Source of the DNA: Pseudogulbenkiania ferrooxidans 2002
GTDB lineage: Bacteria; Pseudomonadota; Gammaproteobacteria; Burkholderiales; Chromobacteriaceae
NCBI RefSeq assembly: GCF_000174355.1
Contig: NZ_ACIS01000009.1
Span: 178,434-242,433, forward strand
Direction of reading: 5' to 3'
DNA length: 64,000 nt
Position 1 is the stretch's first letter. The number at the start of each line of letters is the position of its first letter. Below the pieces are notes generated by a model that was given only the letters and a program-made list of their open reading frames with translations, ran no database searches and was not told where the DNA came from. Shown piece by piece: positions 25,636 through 34,928 of this stretch. The translations under genes were made by a program, and so were the position numbers.

Positions 25636-26988
25636 CTAGCGCGTCGCGGAAGGGGTGCCGGCCTTGGCGGCCCCACCGACACGGCGCACCGCATCCTTGC
25701 CCGGCTCCGGAATCGGCTCGATCTTGCCCAGCAGGAACACGAAGGCGAACACGCCGATCACCAGCACCACGCCGGCCACCAGGAAGGCGTTGGAAAACGA
25801 CTGCGTGGCGCCGACGATATAGCCGGTCACGATCGGCGCCACCGCACCCATCATGTTGTTGGCGAAATTCATGATGCCGCCGACCGTGCCGGTACCGCCG
25901 TGCGGGGCGATCAGCGACGGCAGCGACCAGCCCACCGGCGCCGCGGCGGCCAGGCCGCTCAGCGCGATGGTGATCCAGACGATGGCGACGTAAGGATCTG
26001 TGGTAGTGGTGGCACCGAACACCGCCAGGCCACACAGCATGCCGGCCACCAACACGCCCTTGCGCACCCGCGTTTCGTCATGACCCTTGGCGATCAGATG
26101 ATCGATCAGCCAACCGCCGACCAGGAGATCGGACAGCGTGGCGAACAGCCAGGGGATGGCGGCGAACGTCGCCGACTTGAGGATGCTCATGTGCATCGCC
26201 TGCACCAGGTAGCCCGGCAACCAGGTCAGGAACAGGTAGAACACGTAGCCGTAGGCGGCAAAGCCGATCGACAGCCCCCAGATTTTGCGTTGCTTGAGCA
26301 GGTAGCCCAGCATGTTGAGCGAACTCTCCTGGCTTACCCCTTCCGGCGTGGCGCCGCCCTGGACGATGTAGTCGTGCTCGGCCTTGGACAGCTTGCTGTC
26401 GGCGCTGGGGTCACGATAAAGCAGGTAGAAGGCCAGGAAGTAGCACAGGCTCAACAGGGCGGACAGGCCAAAGCCCCAGCGCCAGCCGAGATGCACCACG
26501 GTCAGGGCGACCAGCGGCACGCCGATCACGTTGGAGAACTTGGCGGCGGCATCGAACAGCGCGGTCGCCATGGCGCGCTCACGGCGCGGGAACCAGTAGC
26601 CGGTGGCCTTCGAGCTGACCGGGAAGCCCGGCGCCTCGGCCACCCCCAGCAGGGCACGCGCGGCGAACACGCCGCCGAAACCGCCGGCACAGGCGGTCAG
26701 CGTGGCCGCGATGCCCCACAGGAAAGCCCCCCAGCGCCCGACCTTGGTGACGCCGAAGCGGTCGAGCACCACCCCGGTGGGAATCTGCAGCAAGGCGTAG
26801 GCCCAGAAGAAGGCACTGAACAAGAGGCCGATGTCCCCGGTCGTGAGGTGGAACTCCTGCTGCAACTGCGGCGCCGCCACCGACAGGCTGATGCGGTCGA
26901 AATAGTTGACCAGCACGCCGATGCCGAGCAAGGCACCGATGCGCCAGCGGCGCGTCGGCACGCGGGCGGTGGTGTTGTGGGTCGTCAT
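25636..26988 (-). CDS. MFS transporter of the anion:cation symporter family, probably for gluconate or a sugar acid
   Basis: 450 residues with 12 membrane segments. VLVNYFDRISLSVAAPQLQQ and FFWAYALLQIPTGVVLDRFG are typical of the ACS (GudP/ExuT/phthalate) branch. It follows gntK by 37 bases on the same strand, behind gntR, so gluconate or a closely related aldonate is the likely substrate. This is inference from context; the classical gluconate permeases (GntT/GntU) are a different family. The start at 26988 (MTTHNTTARVPTRRWR) was chosen by family fit, with GGAG-type sequence upstream. Confidence 0.85.
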   Translation of the reverse strand: MTTHNTTARVPTRRWRIGALLGIGVLVNYFDRISLSVAAPQLQQEFHLTTGDIGLLFSAFFWAYALLQIPTGVVLDRFGVTKVGRWGAFLWGIAATLTACAGGFGGVFAARALLGVAEAPGFPVSSKATGYWFPRRERAMATALFDAAAKFSNVIGVPLVALTVVHLGWRWGFGLSALLSLCYFLAFYLLYRDPSADSKLSKAEHDYIVQGGATPEGVSQESSLNMLGYLLKQRKIWGLSIGFAAYGYVFYLFLTWLPGYLVQAMHMSILKSATFAAIPWLFATLSDLLVGGWLIDHLIAKGHDETRVRKGVLVAGMLCGLAVFGATTTTDPYVAIVWITIALSGLAAAAPVGWSLPSLIAPHGGTGTVGGIMNFANNMMGAVAPIVTGYIVGATQSFSNAFLVAGVVLVIGVFAFVFLLGKIEPIPEPGKDAVRRVGGAAKAGTPSATR

Positions 26989-27025
26989 TGTGTTCTCCTC
27001 CGTGTAGTTATGACGTGTTTGGGTG

Positions 27026-27532
27026 CTACTTGCTGTGCAACTGCTCGAGCACGCGATCACGCAAGCTGGCGAGCGGTTGCTGAATGTCACAGACGATGGC
27101 CTGCTCGTCCGACTGCAGCGCCTCCAGGTCGCTGAACTGGCTGTCGATCAGGCTCTGCGGCATGAAATGGGCGGAACGAGCGGCCATGCGCTCGGCGATC
27201 AGGCTGCGCGAGCCGCTCAGGTGGACGAACAGCAGGCCGGGGTCGCCCTCGCGCAAGGCGTCGCGGTAGCGGCGTTTGAGCGCCGAGCACGCCAGCACCA
27301 TGCGCTCTCCCCCTGCCCTTCCGCTGGCTAGCCGTGCCGCCAGCACGCCGAGCCAGCTGGCGCGGTCGGCATCGGTGAGCGGGATGCCGGCGGACATGCG
27401 GGCAATGTTCTCGGCGGGGTGAAAGGCGTCGCCTTCGATGAAAGTGGCACCGAGGGTTTCGGACAGAGCCTCGCCGAGACTGCTCTTGCCGCAACCGGCA
27501 ACCCCCATGACCACGATGTTCGGCATTTTCAT
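27026..27532 (-). CDS. gntK: Gluconokinase
   Basis: 168 residues. The P-loop GVAGCGKSS is at residues 10-18, with FIEGDAFHPAENIARMSAGI, ACSALKRRYRDALRE and HFMPQSLIDSQFSDLE as GntK-specific blocks. It phosphorylates gluconate to 6-phosphogluconate. The first ATG (27532) lies inside the operator palindrome and has no Shine-Dalgarno sequence; a second ATG two codons later (27526) is an alternative. The transcript may be leaderless or nearly so. Located between gntR and the transporter. Confidence 0.95.
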   Translation of the reverse strand: MKMPNIVVMGVAGCGKSSLGEALSETLGATFIEGDAFHPAENIARMSAGIPLTDADRASWLGVLAARLASGRAGGERMVLACSALKRRYRDALREGDPGLLFVHLSGSRSLIAERMAARSAHFMPQSLIDSQFSDLEALQSDEQAIVCDIQQPLASLRDRVLEQLHSK

Positions 27533-27546
27533 GTTAGCGCTAACAT
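27531..27546. promoter_or_regulatory. GntR operator 1, overlapping the gntK start codon
   Basis: ATGTTAGCGCTAACAT is a perfect 16-bp palindrome matching LacI-family GntR-type operators. It overlaps the gntK ATG, so a bound repressor would block initiation or early elongation. Confidence 0.85.
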
Positions 27547-27600
27547 TTCAGGTTGAGAAAAACGCCTGCGGTAAGCGCGGGCGTTGGCTGTTTTTTCGAA

Positions 27601-27614
27601 TGTTAGCGCTAACA
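27601..27614. promoter_or_regulatory. GntR operator 2
   Basis: TGTTAGCGCTAACA is identical to the core of operator 1, centred 69 bases upstream with respect to gntK. The spacing is close to a whole number of helical turns (about 6.5), so cooperative or looping repression is possible. Confidence 0.85.
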
Positions 27615-27726
27615 AATCGAAGCAGGCAAGAATTTGCTTCATGCCGCAGACAGAGTGCGAGCGGGTGTTGCAAAACTGCCCACGCCGGCGCAGGCAGCCG
27701 GTACGACTGGAAACGGTTGTCGGCTG

Positions 27727-28746
27727 CTACGAGCTGGCCCGCGGCATGACGGTGAAACCCAGGTCATGGCAGGTCACGGCATCGGCTTCGCCGGCGATGC
27801 TCGCCAGCAGCAGCCTGGCCGCTTCGGTGCCGATGCGGTAGCGCGGCGTGGCCACCGTGGTCAGCGGCGGCGTCACCCAGCCGGCAGGCTGCAGATCGTT
27901 GAAGCCGGCGATCGCCATGCGCTGCGGCACCGCCAGGCCGAGTCGCTGGCAGGCGGCGAGCGCGCCGATGGCGAGGTCGTCGTTGCAGCAGAACACGGCG
28001 TCGCAGTCGGGATGGGCCTGCAGCAACCGCGTGAGCGCATCGGCCCCCATCTGCATCGTGGACGGCGCCGGGTCGAGATCTTCCAGTGCCGCGTCGTAGC
28101 GGCCGGCGGCGCGCAGCGCCTTGCGGTAGCCGTCCAGGCGCTTGAGCACGCGCTCGTCGAGCTGAGCCCCCATGAAGGCGATGCGCCGGCGCCCGCGCTC
28201 CAGCAGGTGGCGGGTGATCGCTTCGCCCGCGTCTTCCTGGGAAAAGCCGACGCAACGGCGACCGTCGGCGGTGAGGTCCATCATGTACACCGCCGGAATC
28301 CCCTGCCGCTCCAGGGTCTGGGCGAATTCCGGCGGCTGCGACAAACCGGTCACCAGCACCCCGTCCGGCTGATGCTCGAGGTAGGCGCGCAGCAGTTGCA
28401 TCTCTTCGCCCGCGCTGTAGTGGGTATTGCCGATCAGCATCTGGTAGCCGGCGGGGCGCAGCACGTCCTCGATGCCGGCCAGGGTGTCGATGAAGACCGT
28501 GTTGGTCAGCGAGGGGATCAACACCAGCACGGTCTGCGAGCGCGCCGAGGCGAGCGCGCGCGCCGAGCGGTTGGGCACGTAGCCCAGCCGGTCGACGGCT
28601 TCCAGTATCTTGCTGCGGAGGGTATCGGAGACGCGCTCCGGCGAGTACAACGCGCGCGATACGGTGATCGCGCTGACGCCGACGGCCAGCCCGACATCGT
28701 GCATGGTGACGCCGCTTCCGGAGCGCAGGCGCGGTTTTCTAGACAT
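27727..28746 (-). CDS. gntR: LacI-family gluconate repressor
   Basis: 339 residues. An N-terminal HTH (VTMHDVGLAVGVSAITVSRA, residues 13-32) and hinge helix (RSARALASARS) precede a periplasmic-binding-protein-like effector domain from SQTVLVLIPSLTN onwards. Assigned as GntR because it lies directly upstream of gntK with two palindromes of the gluconate-repressor type between them. Gluconate or 6-phosphogluconate is the expected inducer. It is on the same strand as gntK, so the operators are downstream of gntR and do not obviously control gntR itself. Confidence 0.9.
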   Translation of the reverse strand: MSRKPRLRSGSGVTMHDVGLAVGVSAITVSRALYSPERVSDTLRSKILEAVDRLGYVPNRSARALASARSQTVLVLIPSLTNTVFIDTLAGIEDVLRPAGYQMLIGNTHYSAGEEMQLLRAYLEHQPDGVLVTGLSQPPEFAQTLERQGIPAVYMMDLTADGRRCVGFSQEDAGEAITRHLLERGRRRIAFMGAQLDERVLKRLDGYRKALRAAGRYDAALEDLDPAPSTMQMGADALTRLLQAHPDCDAVFCCNDDLAIGALAACQRLGLAVPQRMAIAGFNDLQPAGWVTPPLTTVATPRYRIGTEAARLLLASIAGEADAVTCHDLGFTVMPRASS

Positions 28747-28895
28747 GGTTGAACGGCTTGATTCGGTGAACGGGAGGCGGCGCGGCCGCCTTGCCGTGGC
28801 AGTGTATCAAACCACACTGCCGCCGCCCTATGCCTTTTGGCTGCGGCCCGCCCCGGCGGTGCCTGCCGCTTCACGGATCACTTTGGGAAGAGTCA

Positions 28896-28923
28896 AAAAA
28901 AAACCCGGCCAAATGACCGGGTG
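28896..28923 (-). terminator. Terminator of the dadA-dadX operon
   Basis: ACCCGG (28904-28909) pairs with CCGGGT (28918-28923); read leftwards the stem is followed by nine T residues. It lies about 25 bases beyond the racemase stop. Confidence 0.88.
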
Positions 28924-28949
28924 AAGCAGAGTGCACACGACTTTACAAT

Positions 28950-30017
28950 TCAGCAATACACGAAATGGGCGCGCTTGACGTTGCAGAGCAGCTCGTAGGC
29001 GATGGTGCCGGCCTGAGCCGCCACCTCGTTGACGTTGACGCTGTCGCCCCACAGTTCGACCTCGCTGCCGATGCCGGCAGCCGGCAAGTCGGTCAGATCG
29101 ACGGTGATCATGTCCATCGACACGCGGCCGATGATGCGCAAGCGCACGCCGTCGATCGCCACCGGGCTGCCGGTGGAGGCCAGCCGCGGGTAGCCGTCGG
29201 CGTAGCCGCAGGCGATCAGGCCGACGCGGGTCGGACGCTCGGTGACGAAGGTGGCGCCGTAGCCCACCGGCTCGCCGGCAGCGAGCTCGCGCACACCGAA
29301 CACCCGGCTGGTGAGACGCATCACAGGCTTGAGCGCGGCATCCTGTGCGTAGCCGGCCGGCAGCGGGGTGGCACCGTACAGCATGATGCCGGGACGGCCC
29401 CAGTCGCGCCGGGTGCGCTCGTGCACCATGATGGCAGCGGAGTTGGCCACGCTGACCTCGCCCGGCAGACCGGCGCAGGCGGCATCGAAGGTTTCCATCT
29501 GCTGCGCAGTGGCAGACAGCGCCGGTTCGTCGGCGCGGGCGAAGTGGGTCATCTTGACGATGCCGTCCACCTTGCCGCTTTCGGCCAACCTTTGGTAGGC
29601 GGCCGCGTAGTCCTGCGGGAAGAAACCGGCACGATGCATGCCGGAGTCCATTTTCAGCCACACCCGGTAGGGCTTGGCGGGTTGGCTGGCGAGCAGCATG
29701 TCGAGCTGCTGCTGGCTCTGCACCACCAGCCACAGGCCATGCTGCTCCACCTCGCGCAACTCGGCCGCCTCGAACACCCCTTCCAGCAGCAGGATGGGCA
29801 GGGTCAGGCCGGCTTCGCGCAATTGCAGCGCCTCTTCCAGGCAGGCCACGGCGTAGCCGTCGGCGATGTCGGCTACGGCCTGGGCGCAGCGTACCGCGCC
29901 GTGGCCGTAGGCGTTGGCCTTGACCACGGCCAGCGCGCGGCCGCCGTGCTGGCGGCGTGCTAGTTCATAGTTGTGACGGAAGTGCTCGAGTCGGATCGAG
30001 GCAATCAACGGACGCAT
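28950..30017 (-). CDS. dadX: Alanine racemase, catabolic type
   Basis: 355 residues. The PLP lysine is Lys33 in AVVKANAYGHG, the second catalytic residue is the Tyr of VGYGATF near residue 252, and VWLKMDSGMHRAGF and MDMITVDLTDLP are conserved. Interconverts L- and D-alanine. It begins 7 bases after the dadA stop, so the pair forms a dadAX catabolic operon in which the racemase feeds D-alanine to the dehydrogenase. It could also serve cell-wall synthesis if it is the only racemase; that cannot be judged from here. Confidence 0.94.
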   Translation of the reverse strand: MRPLIASIRLEHFRHNYELARRQHGGRALAVVKANAYGHGAVRCAQAVADIADGYAVACLEEALQLREAGLTLPILLLEGVFEAAELREVEQHGLWLVVQSQQQLDMLLASQPAKPYRVWLKMDSGMHRAGFFPQDYAAAYQRLAESGKVDGIVKMTHFARADEPALSATAQQMETFDAACAGLPGEVSVANSAAIMVHERTRRDWGRPGIMLYGATPLPAGYAQDAALKPVMRLTSRVFGVRELAAGEPVGYGATFVTERPTRVGLIACGYADGYPRLASTGSPVAIDGVRLRIIGRVSMDMITVDLTDLPAAGIGSEVELWGDSVNVNEVAAQAGTIAYELLCNVKRAHFVYC

Positions 30018-30024
30018 GCGAACC

Positions 30025-31329
30025 TCAGTGGCTGGTGACGATACGGGCGGTCGGTACCACCAGCTTTTCGCCGCCTTTGGCGTAACGCTGCATGGACAGG
30101 CCGTCGACGCTGATTTCCGGCTTCACACCCATAATCAGGTCGGCCAGTACCTTGCCGGAACCGGCGCTCATGGTCCAGCCCAGGGTGCCGTGGCCGGTGT
30201 TGAGCGAGAGGTTGGCGAAGCGGCTGCCGCCGATGATCGGCGTGCCGTCCGGCGTCATCGGGCGCAGGCCGGTCCAGAATTCGGCCGCCGGGATGTTGCC
30301 GCCTTCAGGGAACAGATCGCCCACCACCATTTCCAGCGTTTCGCGGCGGCGCGGGTTAAGGCACAGGTCGTAGCCGGACAGCTCGGCCATGCCGCCGACA
30401 CGGATGCGGTTGTCGAAGCGGGTGATCGCCACCTTGTAGGTTTCGTCCATCACGGTGGACACCGGGGCGGCACTGGCGTTGGTGATCGGCACCGTCAGCG
30501 AGTAACCCTTGACCGGGTAGACCGGGATGTCGATGTCCAGCGTCTTCAACAGATCGCGCGAGTAGCTGCCGAGCGCCACCACGTAGTGGTCGGCACGGTG
30601 CTCGACGCCGTTGGCGCGTACGCCGGTGATCTTCTTGCCGTCGTGCTGGATGGCGTCGATGGTCTGACCGAACAGGAACTTCACGCCCTTGGCGCGCGCC
30701 AGTTCGGCCAGACGGGAGGTGAACAGCTGGCAGTCGCCGGTTTCGTCGTTGGGCAGTTGCAGGCCGCCGACGATCTTTTCCTTGACCCGTCCCAGCGCCG
30801 GCTCGGCCTTGACGCAGCCCTCGCGGTCGAGCACGTTGAACGGCACGCCGGTTTCCTTCAGCACAGCAATGTCCTTGGCCATGCCGTCGAGCTGGTACTG
30901 GGTGCGGAACACCTGCAGCGTGCCCATTTCGCGGCCTTCGTAGGCCAGACCGGTCTCGGCGCGCAGTTCCTTGATCTTGTCGCGGCTATACTCGGCGAGT
31001 CGCACCATGCGCGACTTGTTGGTGGCGTAGGCGGCTTCGGTGCAGTTGGCAAGCATTTTGCTCATCCACTGCCACTGGTACAGGCTGCCGTCCGGCTTGA
31101 AGGCCAGCGGGGCATGACGCTGGAACAGCCACTTGATGGCTTTCTGCGGAATGCCCGGTGCGGCCCACGGGGCGGAATAACCCGGAGAAATCTGGCCTGC
31201 GTTGCCGAAGCTGGTTTCCAGTGCGACGCCGTCCTGGCGCTCGATCACGGTCACATCGCAGCCAGCCTTGGCCAGATACCATGCAGTGGAAACACCCAGG
31301 ACACCACCGCCCAGCACGATAACCTTCAT
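30025..31329 (-). CDS. dadA: D-amino acid dehydrogenase small subunit
   Basis: 434 residues, the normal DadA length, starting [20 protein letters not shown] with a Rossmann FAD-binding GxGxxG-type motif (GGGVLG). [20 protein letters not shown] and the [20 protein letters not shown] segment are family hallmarks. A membrane-associated flavoenzyme that oxidises D-alanine to pyruvate and ammonia and feeds electrons to the respiratory chain. It leads the dadAX operon and is divergent from an Lrp-type regulator. Confidence 0.96.
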   Translation of the reverse strand: MKVIVLGGGVLGVSTAWYLAKAGCDVTVIERQDGVALETSFGNAGQISPGYSAPWAAPGIPQKAIKWLFQRHAPLAFKPDGSLYQWQWMSKMLANCTEAAYATNKSRMVRLAEYSRDKIKELRAETGLAYEGREMGTLQVFRTQYQLDGMAKDIAVLKETGVPFNVLDREGCVKAEPALGRVKEKIVGGLQLPNDETGDCQLFTSRLAELARAKGVKFLFGQTIDAIQHDGKKITGVRANGVEHRADHYVVALGSYSRDLLKTLDIDIPVYPVKGYSLTVPITNASAAPVSTVMDETYKVAITRFDNRIRVGGMAELSGYDLCLNPRRRETLEMVVGDLFPEGGNIPAAEFWTGLRPMTPDGTPIIGGSRFANLSLNTGHGTLGWTMSAGSGKVLADLIMGVKPEISVDGLSMQRYAKGGEKLVVPTARIVTSH

Positions 31330-31395
31330 GTTCTCTACACTCCCGACGTAGGGTTTGAACGTTTAGTGATTTCCGGTAGTATATTTACTTTAAGG

Positions 31396-31410
31396 CAGTT
31401 TTATTTACTG
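31396..31410. promoter_or_regulatory. AT-rich palindrome in the dadA-lrp divergent promoter
   Basis: CAGT and ACTG flank TTTATTT in an AT-rich 137-base intergenic region, a marked drop in GC against the surroundings. Lrp-type regulators bind degenerate AT-rich sites of this kind. Assignment is by position and composition only. Confidence 0.35.
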
Positions 31411-31466
31411 TTTTTTTACAAAAAAACAAATAAATTCAACAAAATATAGACAATACACAGGAAATT

Positions 31467-31955
31467 ATGAGAGACAAACAAGTAGTGGAGCGCCCGCTCG
31501 ACAAGATCGACTTGAGGATATTGAAATACCTGCAAAACAACGGCCGCATGTCGATGACCGAACTGGCCGACAAGGTCGGCCTGTCGACCACGCCCTGTAC
31601 CGAACGGGTACGCAAACTGGAGCGTGACGGCATAATTGAAGGTTACTACGCCCGCCTGAATCCGCAAGCGATGAACTCCTCGCTGCTGGTATTCGTCGAG
31701 ATCAAGCTGGCCGCCAAGTCCGGCGACATCTTCGACTCCTTCCGCCGCGAGGTGCAGAAGCTGCCGGAGGTGATGGAGTGCCACCTGGTATCCGGCGAGT
31801 ACGATTACCTGCTCAAGGCGCGCATCTCGGACATGTCGATGTACCGCAAGCTGCTGGGCGACATCCTGCTCAAGCTGCCGCACGCCAACGAGTCGCGCAG
31901 CTACGTGGTGATGGAAGAGGTCAAGGAAACGCTGGCGCTGCCCATCCCCGACTGA
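31467..31955 (+). CDS. Lrp/AsnC-family regulator, likely activator of dadAX
   Basis: 162 residues, close in size and motifs to E. coli Lrp: LDKIDLRILKYLQNNGRMSM and LSTTPCTERVRKLERDGII form the N-terminal HTH, and VFVEIKLAAKSGDIFDSF and ECHLVSGEYDYLLKARISDM form the ligand-binding RAM domain. Its divergence from dadA matches the dadR-dadAX arrangement known from other proteobacteria, where the regulator responds to alanine or leucine. AGGAAATT precedes the ATG. The gene is followed by an inverted repeat. Confidence 0.93.
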   Translation: MRDKQVVERPLDKIDLRILKYLQNNGRMSMTELADKVGLSTTPCTERVRKLERDGIIEGYYARLNPQAMNSSLLVFVEIKLAAKSGDIFDSFRREVQKLPEVMECHLVSGEYDYLLKARISDMSMYRKLLGDILLKLPHANESRSYVVMEEVKETLALPIPD

Positions 31956-32004
31956 CCTGACCGCCATGGCATCGGTGAAACGATACCGACGCACCAAAAC
32001 AGAA

Positions 32005-32052
32005 CGCACCAAATGAAGTCACGTGCACCATGACGTGATCTCATTTGGTGCG
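32005..32052. promoter_or_regulatory. Long inverted repeat with NtrC-like half sites upstream of amt
   Basis: Arms of 20 bases (32005-32024 and 32033-32052) match at 18 positions; both end in GCACCA/TGGTGC, the half site of NtrC enhancers (TGCACC-N5-GGTGCA type). A third GCACCA lies in the loop, and another about 15 bases upstream. The hairpin also directly follows lrp and could act as its terminator (tail ATTTGACTT). Both roles are possible. Confidence 0.5.
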
Positions 32053-32170
32053 ATTTGACTTGAGTCGCCGCGAAATTCTCTCGTCGCGACGCCTCCCTAT
32101 CCCCTCCCATCGTCCCGATACGCCAATCCGGTGCAGGCATGCCCCGTCATGCATCACGTGCACCATGAAT

Positions 32171-32186
32171 TGGCACTGCTTTTGCT
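32171..32186 (+). promoter_or_regulatory. Sigma-54 promoter of the ammonium transporter gene
   Basis: TGGCACTGCTTTTGCT fits the -24/-12 consensus (TGGCAC-N5-TTGCW); GG at 32172-32173 and GC at 32184-32185 are separated by exactly 10 bases. The start codon lies 37 bases downstream. Nitrogen control through NtrC is the expected mode for amt genes. Confidence 0.8.
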
Positions 32187-32222
32187 ACAAGGCGAAGCAC
32201 AAAAATATCTTTGGGACCGTTC

Positions 32223-33422
32223 ATGACTCACTCCTCGACTTCCGACGTGCTATTCCTGCTGCTGGGGGCGGTGATGATCCTGGCCATGCACGCCGGCTTC
32301 GCCTTCCTCGAACTGGGCACGGTACGCAAGAAAAACCAGGTCAACGCGCTGGTGAAGATCCTCACCGACTTCGCCGTCTCCGCCATCGCCTACTTCTTCA
32401 TCGGCTACGGCGTGGCCTACGGCGTGCACTTCTTCCAGCCCGCCAGCGCGCTCAACGCCGAAAGCGGCTACGGCCTGGTGAAGTTCTTCTTCCTGCTCAC
32501 CTTCGCCGCCGCCATTCCGGCCATCGTCTCCGGCGGCATCGCCGAGCGCGCCAAGTTCCATCCGCAATCGGCCGCGACCTTCCTGCTGGTGGGCTTCGTC
32601 TACCCGTTCTTCGAGGGCATCGCCTGGAACAACCACTACGGCGTGCAGGACTGGCTGACGCACGCCTTCGGCCAACCTTTCCATGACTTCGCCGGCTCGG
32701 TGGTGGTGCACGCCGTGGGCGGTTGGATCGGGCTCGCCGCCGTGCTGAACCTGGGCGCACGCCGTGGTCGCTACAGCAAGGAAGGCCGCATCGCCGCTCA
32801 TCCGCCGTCCAGCATCCCGTTCCTGGCGCTGGGCGCCTGGATTCTGATCGTCGGCTGGTTCGGCTTCAACGTGATGAGCGCGCAGAAACTGGAAGGCATT
32901 TCCGGGCTGGTGGCGATCAACTCGCTGATGGCCATGGTGGGCGGCACCCTGACCGCGATGTGGCTCGGCAAGAACGACCCCGGCTTCATCCACAACGGCC
33001 CCTTGGCCGGACTGGTGGCGGTGTGCGCCGGTTCCGACCTGATGCACCCGGCCGGCGCCCTGGTGGTGGGCGCCATCGCCGGCGCGCTGTTCGTCCAGCT
33101 CTTCACACTGACGCAGAACCGCTGGAAGATCGACGACGTGCTCGGGGTGTGGCCGCTGCACGGCCTGTGCGGTGCCTGGGGCGGCATCGCCGCCGGCCTG
33201 TTCGGCCAACCCTGGCTGGGCGGCGCCGGCCACGTCAGCCTGGTGTCGCAGCTGATCGGCACGCTGGGCGGCATCGCCGTCGGCTTCGGCGGCGGCTACC
33301 TAGTGTACGGTCTGCTCAAGCGCAGCGTCGGCATCCGCCTGAGCGAGGAAGAAGAGTTCAACGGCGCCGATTTGTCCATCCACCAGATCACCGCCACGCC
33401 GGAGCGCGAGAGCAACTGGTAG
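32223..33422 (+). CDS. amt: Ammonium transporter
   Basis: 399 residues with 11 expected membrane segments. GVQDWLTHAFGQPFHDFAGS and VVVHAVGGWIGLAAVLNLGA (first pore His), and WPLHGLCGAWGGIAAGLFGQ (second pore His) are Amt/AmtB signatures. Trimeric channel that moves ammonium/ammonia into the cell. The protein starts directly with the first membrane helix and has no signal peptide, unlike E. coli AmtB. No glnK gene is adjacent. The ATG at 32223 is preferred over a TTG four codons earlier. Two TTCGGCCAAC motifs lie within it (32667, 33201). Confidence 0.93.
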   Translation: MTHSSTSDVLFLLLGAVMILAMHAGFAFLELGTVRKKNQVNALVKILTDFAVSAIAYFFIGYGVAYGVHFFQPASALNAESGYGLVKFFFLLTFAAAIPAIVSGGIAERAKFHPQSAATFLLVGFVYPFFEGIAWNNHYGVQDWLTHAFGQPFHDFAGSVVVHAVGGWIGLAAVLNLGARRGRYSKEGRIAAHPPSSIPFLALGAWILIVGWFGFNVMSAQKLEGISGLVAINSLMAMVGGTLTAMWLGKNDPGFIHNGPLAGLVAVCAGSDLMHPAGALVVGAIAGALFVQLFTLTQNRWKIDDVLGVWPLHGLCGAWGGIAAGLFGQPWLGGAGHVSLVSQLIGTLGGIAVGFGGGYLVYGLLKRSVGIRLSEEEEFNGADLSIHQITATPERESNW

Positions 33423-33470
33423 GTGCGGCCCGGCAACGTTCCGGCAAAGACAAGAGCAACACCAGCGAAA

Positions 33471-33494
33471 AGCCCACCTGAAGGTGGGCTTTTT
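33471..33494. terminator. Bidirectional terminator between amt and tssA
   Basis: AGCCCACCT (33471-33479) pairs perfectly with AGGTGGGCT (33482-33490). Rightwards it is followed by TTTT and leftwards by TTTTCGC, so it can stop both convergent transcripts. Confidence 0.9.
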
Positions 33495-33523
33495 GCCAAT
33501 CGTGACACCGCCGTCCTGGCCGT

Positions 33524-34621
33524 TCAGCTGTGGTTGATATCCAGTAGCTCCTGCAATTGGCGCAGTGTCGAGTCATCCTTCACCACATGCTGCAGCCATT
33601 CTTCCAGGCTCATTTCCGCCCAGCGTGCAGCACGCTCGGCCAGCAACGCCACCGGGCTGTGCGGTTCGTTGTGACGAAAGTAACGGGCGACCTCGGCCAA
33701 CATCTGTACTGCCTGCTGGCGGCTACGGACTTGGCCGTCAAAAGTGGACGCCGGTGCCGTCACTGATGGAGTTGTCGGAATGGCAGAAGGCATGGCGGTG
33801 TTCTCCGGCAGCGCGGTATGGGAAGGCGGGGCGCTGGGTGTAGCGACCGCCGCAGCGCCGCCCAGTTGCAGGCGGTAACGCAGCACCAGCTCCTGGCAGG
33901 CGTAAATGGCGTTGCGCACCTCGGCAAGACTCGGTGCTTCATCGCCGAAACGCTCATCGAGTCGCTTGTCCAATGCCTCGTAGGCACTCAGCGACGCCAA
34001 CAGCAGCTCGGCCTGGCTGGCGAACCAGGCATGACCCGACAAGGCAGCCCCCTTGTCGAAATCCTCCCCGGCAAGCTTTCCCTCGGCCAACGCCGCCAGT
34101 TTCGCCTCCGGATCTTTCAGGCCCAGATTATCCACCTCGCGGGACTGCCTCCACTGCTGCCAGCTGTAACCGCCATGCTCGGGCTTGACGAGTGGGCTAC
34201 TGCGGATAGCCACGCCGAGTTGCAGGTTGAGCCACTCCAGCTTGCCCACCCGCTCATCCAGATCATACGGGGCGAACTCCGGGTAGCCACTCTCCCAGTA
34301 ATGCTCCAGCCAGTCGGCCAAGGCTGCCAGCCCCTGCGCCAGCCCGGCCAGACCATGTACCTGCACTTGGGCTTCGGCATACCAAACCAGCAGTTGCAAA
34401 TCCTTGCTGCGCTGGCTCAGGGCCTCCTCGCACAGGCGGATCACCTTGGGCCATTCGGCCACTTTCAAAGCCTGCTCCCAGTCGCCTTGGGACAGCAACG
34501 GATCATCGCTGCGCCGGGCCTCGCGGATCTGGTCGAACAAGGGGGAATAAGCCAGGTCTTCCCCGGCGGGATGACCGCCCGGCAAGGGGGCCAGCAAAAG
34601 CGCAACAGAAGGGTTCTGCAT
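33524..34621 (-). CDS. tssA: T6SS component TssA
   Basis: 365 residues with the ImpA N-terminal domain ([20 protein letters not shown]; residues 6-130) that defines TssA proteins, a Pro/Ala/Ser/Thr-rich linker at about 255-290, and a C-terminal helical region ([40 protein letters not shown]) of the kind seen in dodecameric TssA caps. TssA coordinates baseplate and sheath assembly. Last gene of the long leftward T6SS unit, ending at a shared terminator. Confidence 0.92.
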   Translation of the reverse strand: MQNPSVALLLAPLPGGHPAGEDLAYSPLFDQIREARRSDDPLLSQGDWEQALKVAEWPKVIRLCEEALSQRSKDLQLLVWYAEAQVQVHGLAGLAQGLAALADWLEHYWESGYPEFAPYDLDERVGKLEWLNLQLGVAIRSSPLVKPEHGGYSWQQWRQSREVDNLGLKDPEAKLAALAEGKLAGEDFDKGAALSGHAWFASQAELLLASLSAYEALDKRLDERFGDEAPSLAEVRNAIYACQELVLRYRLQLGGAAAVATPSAPPSHTALPENTAMPSAIPTTPSVTAPASTFDGQVRSRQQAVQMLAEVARYFRHNEPHSPVALLAERAARWAEMSLEEWLQHVVKDDSTLRQLQELLDINHS

Positions 34622-34664
34622 CGTTGTGGTGATATCTCGGAAAGAAAAAGGAAAACGGAACGGA

Positions 34665-34928
34665 CTAGCCCTTGCCCAACTCCGGCAGGGTGGCGATCAG
34701 CGTGGCGCCGCAGCTGACCTTGTGGCCTTCCAGCGCCACCGGCTTGCCGCCGACCAGCCAGCTACTATCGCCCTCCACGATGGTGCAGTTGCTGTGCCCC
34801 TGCTGCGGGCAGGTGACCTGATCGCCCAGCAAGGCCACCGGCTTGCCGAACAGCACCGTGCCGGAGGCGGCGCTCACCACCGTGCCGCCGTGGCTGGTCG
34901 GGTCCCCCAGACGAATGACGCGTTTCAT
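34665..34928 (-). CDS. PAAR-domain spike tip protein
   Basis: 87 residues, a stand-alone [24 protein letters not shown], then [20 protein letters not shown] and [11 protein letters not shown] show the three PAAR-like repeats and the His/Cys residues that bind the tip metal. It sharpens the VgrG spike and can recruit effectors. No C-terminal toxin domain. It overlaps the preceding membrane-protein gene by 4 bases. Confidence 0.93.
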   Translation of the reverse strand: MKRVIRLGDPTSHGGTVVSAASGTVLFGKPVALLGDQVTCPQQGHSNCTIVEGDSSWLVGGKPVALEGHKVSCGATLIATLPELGKG

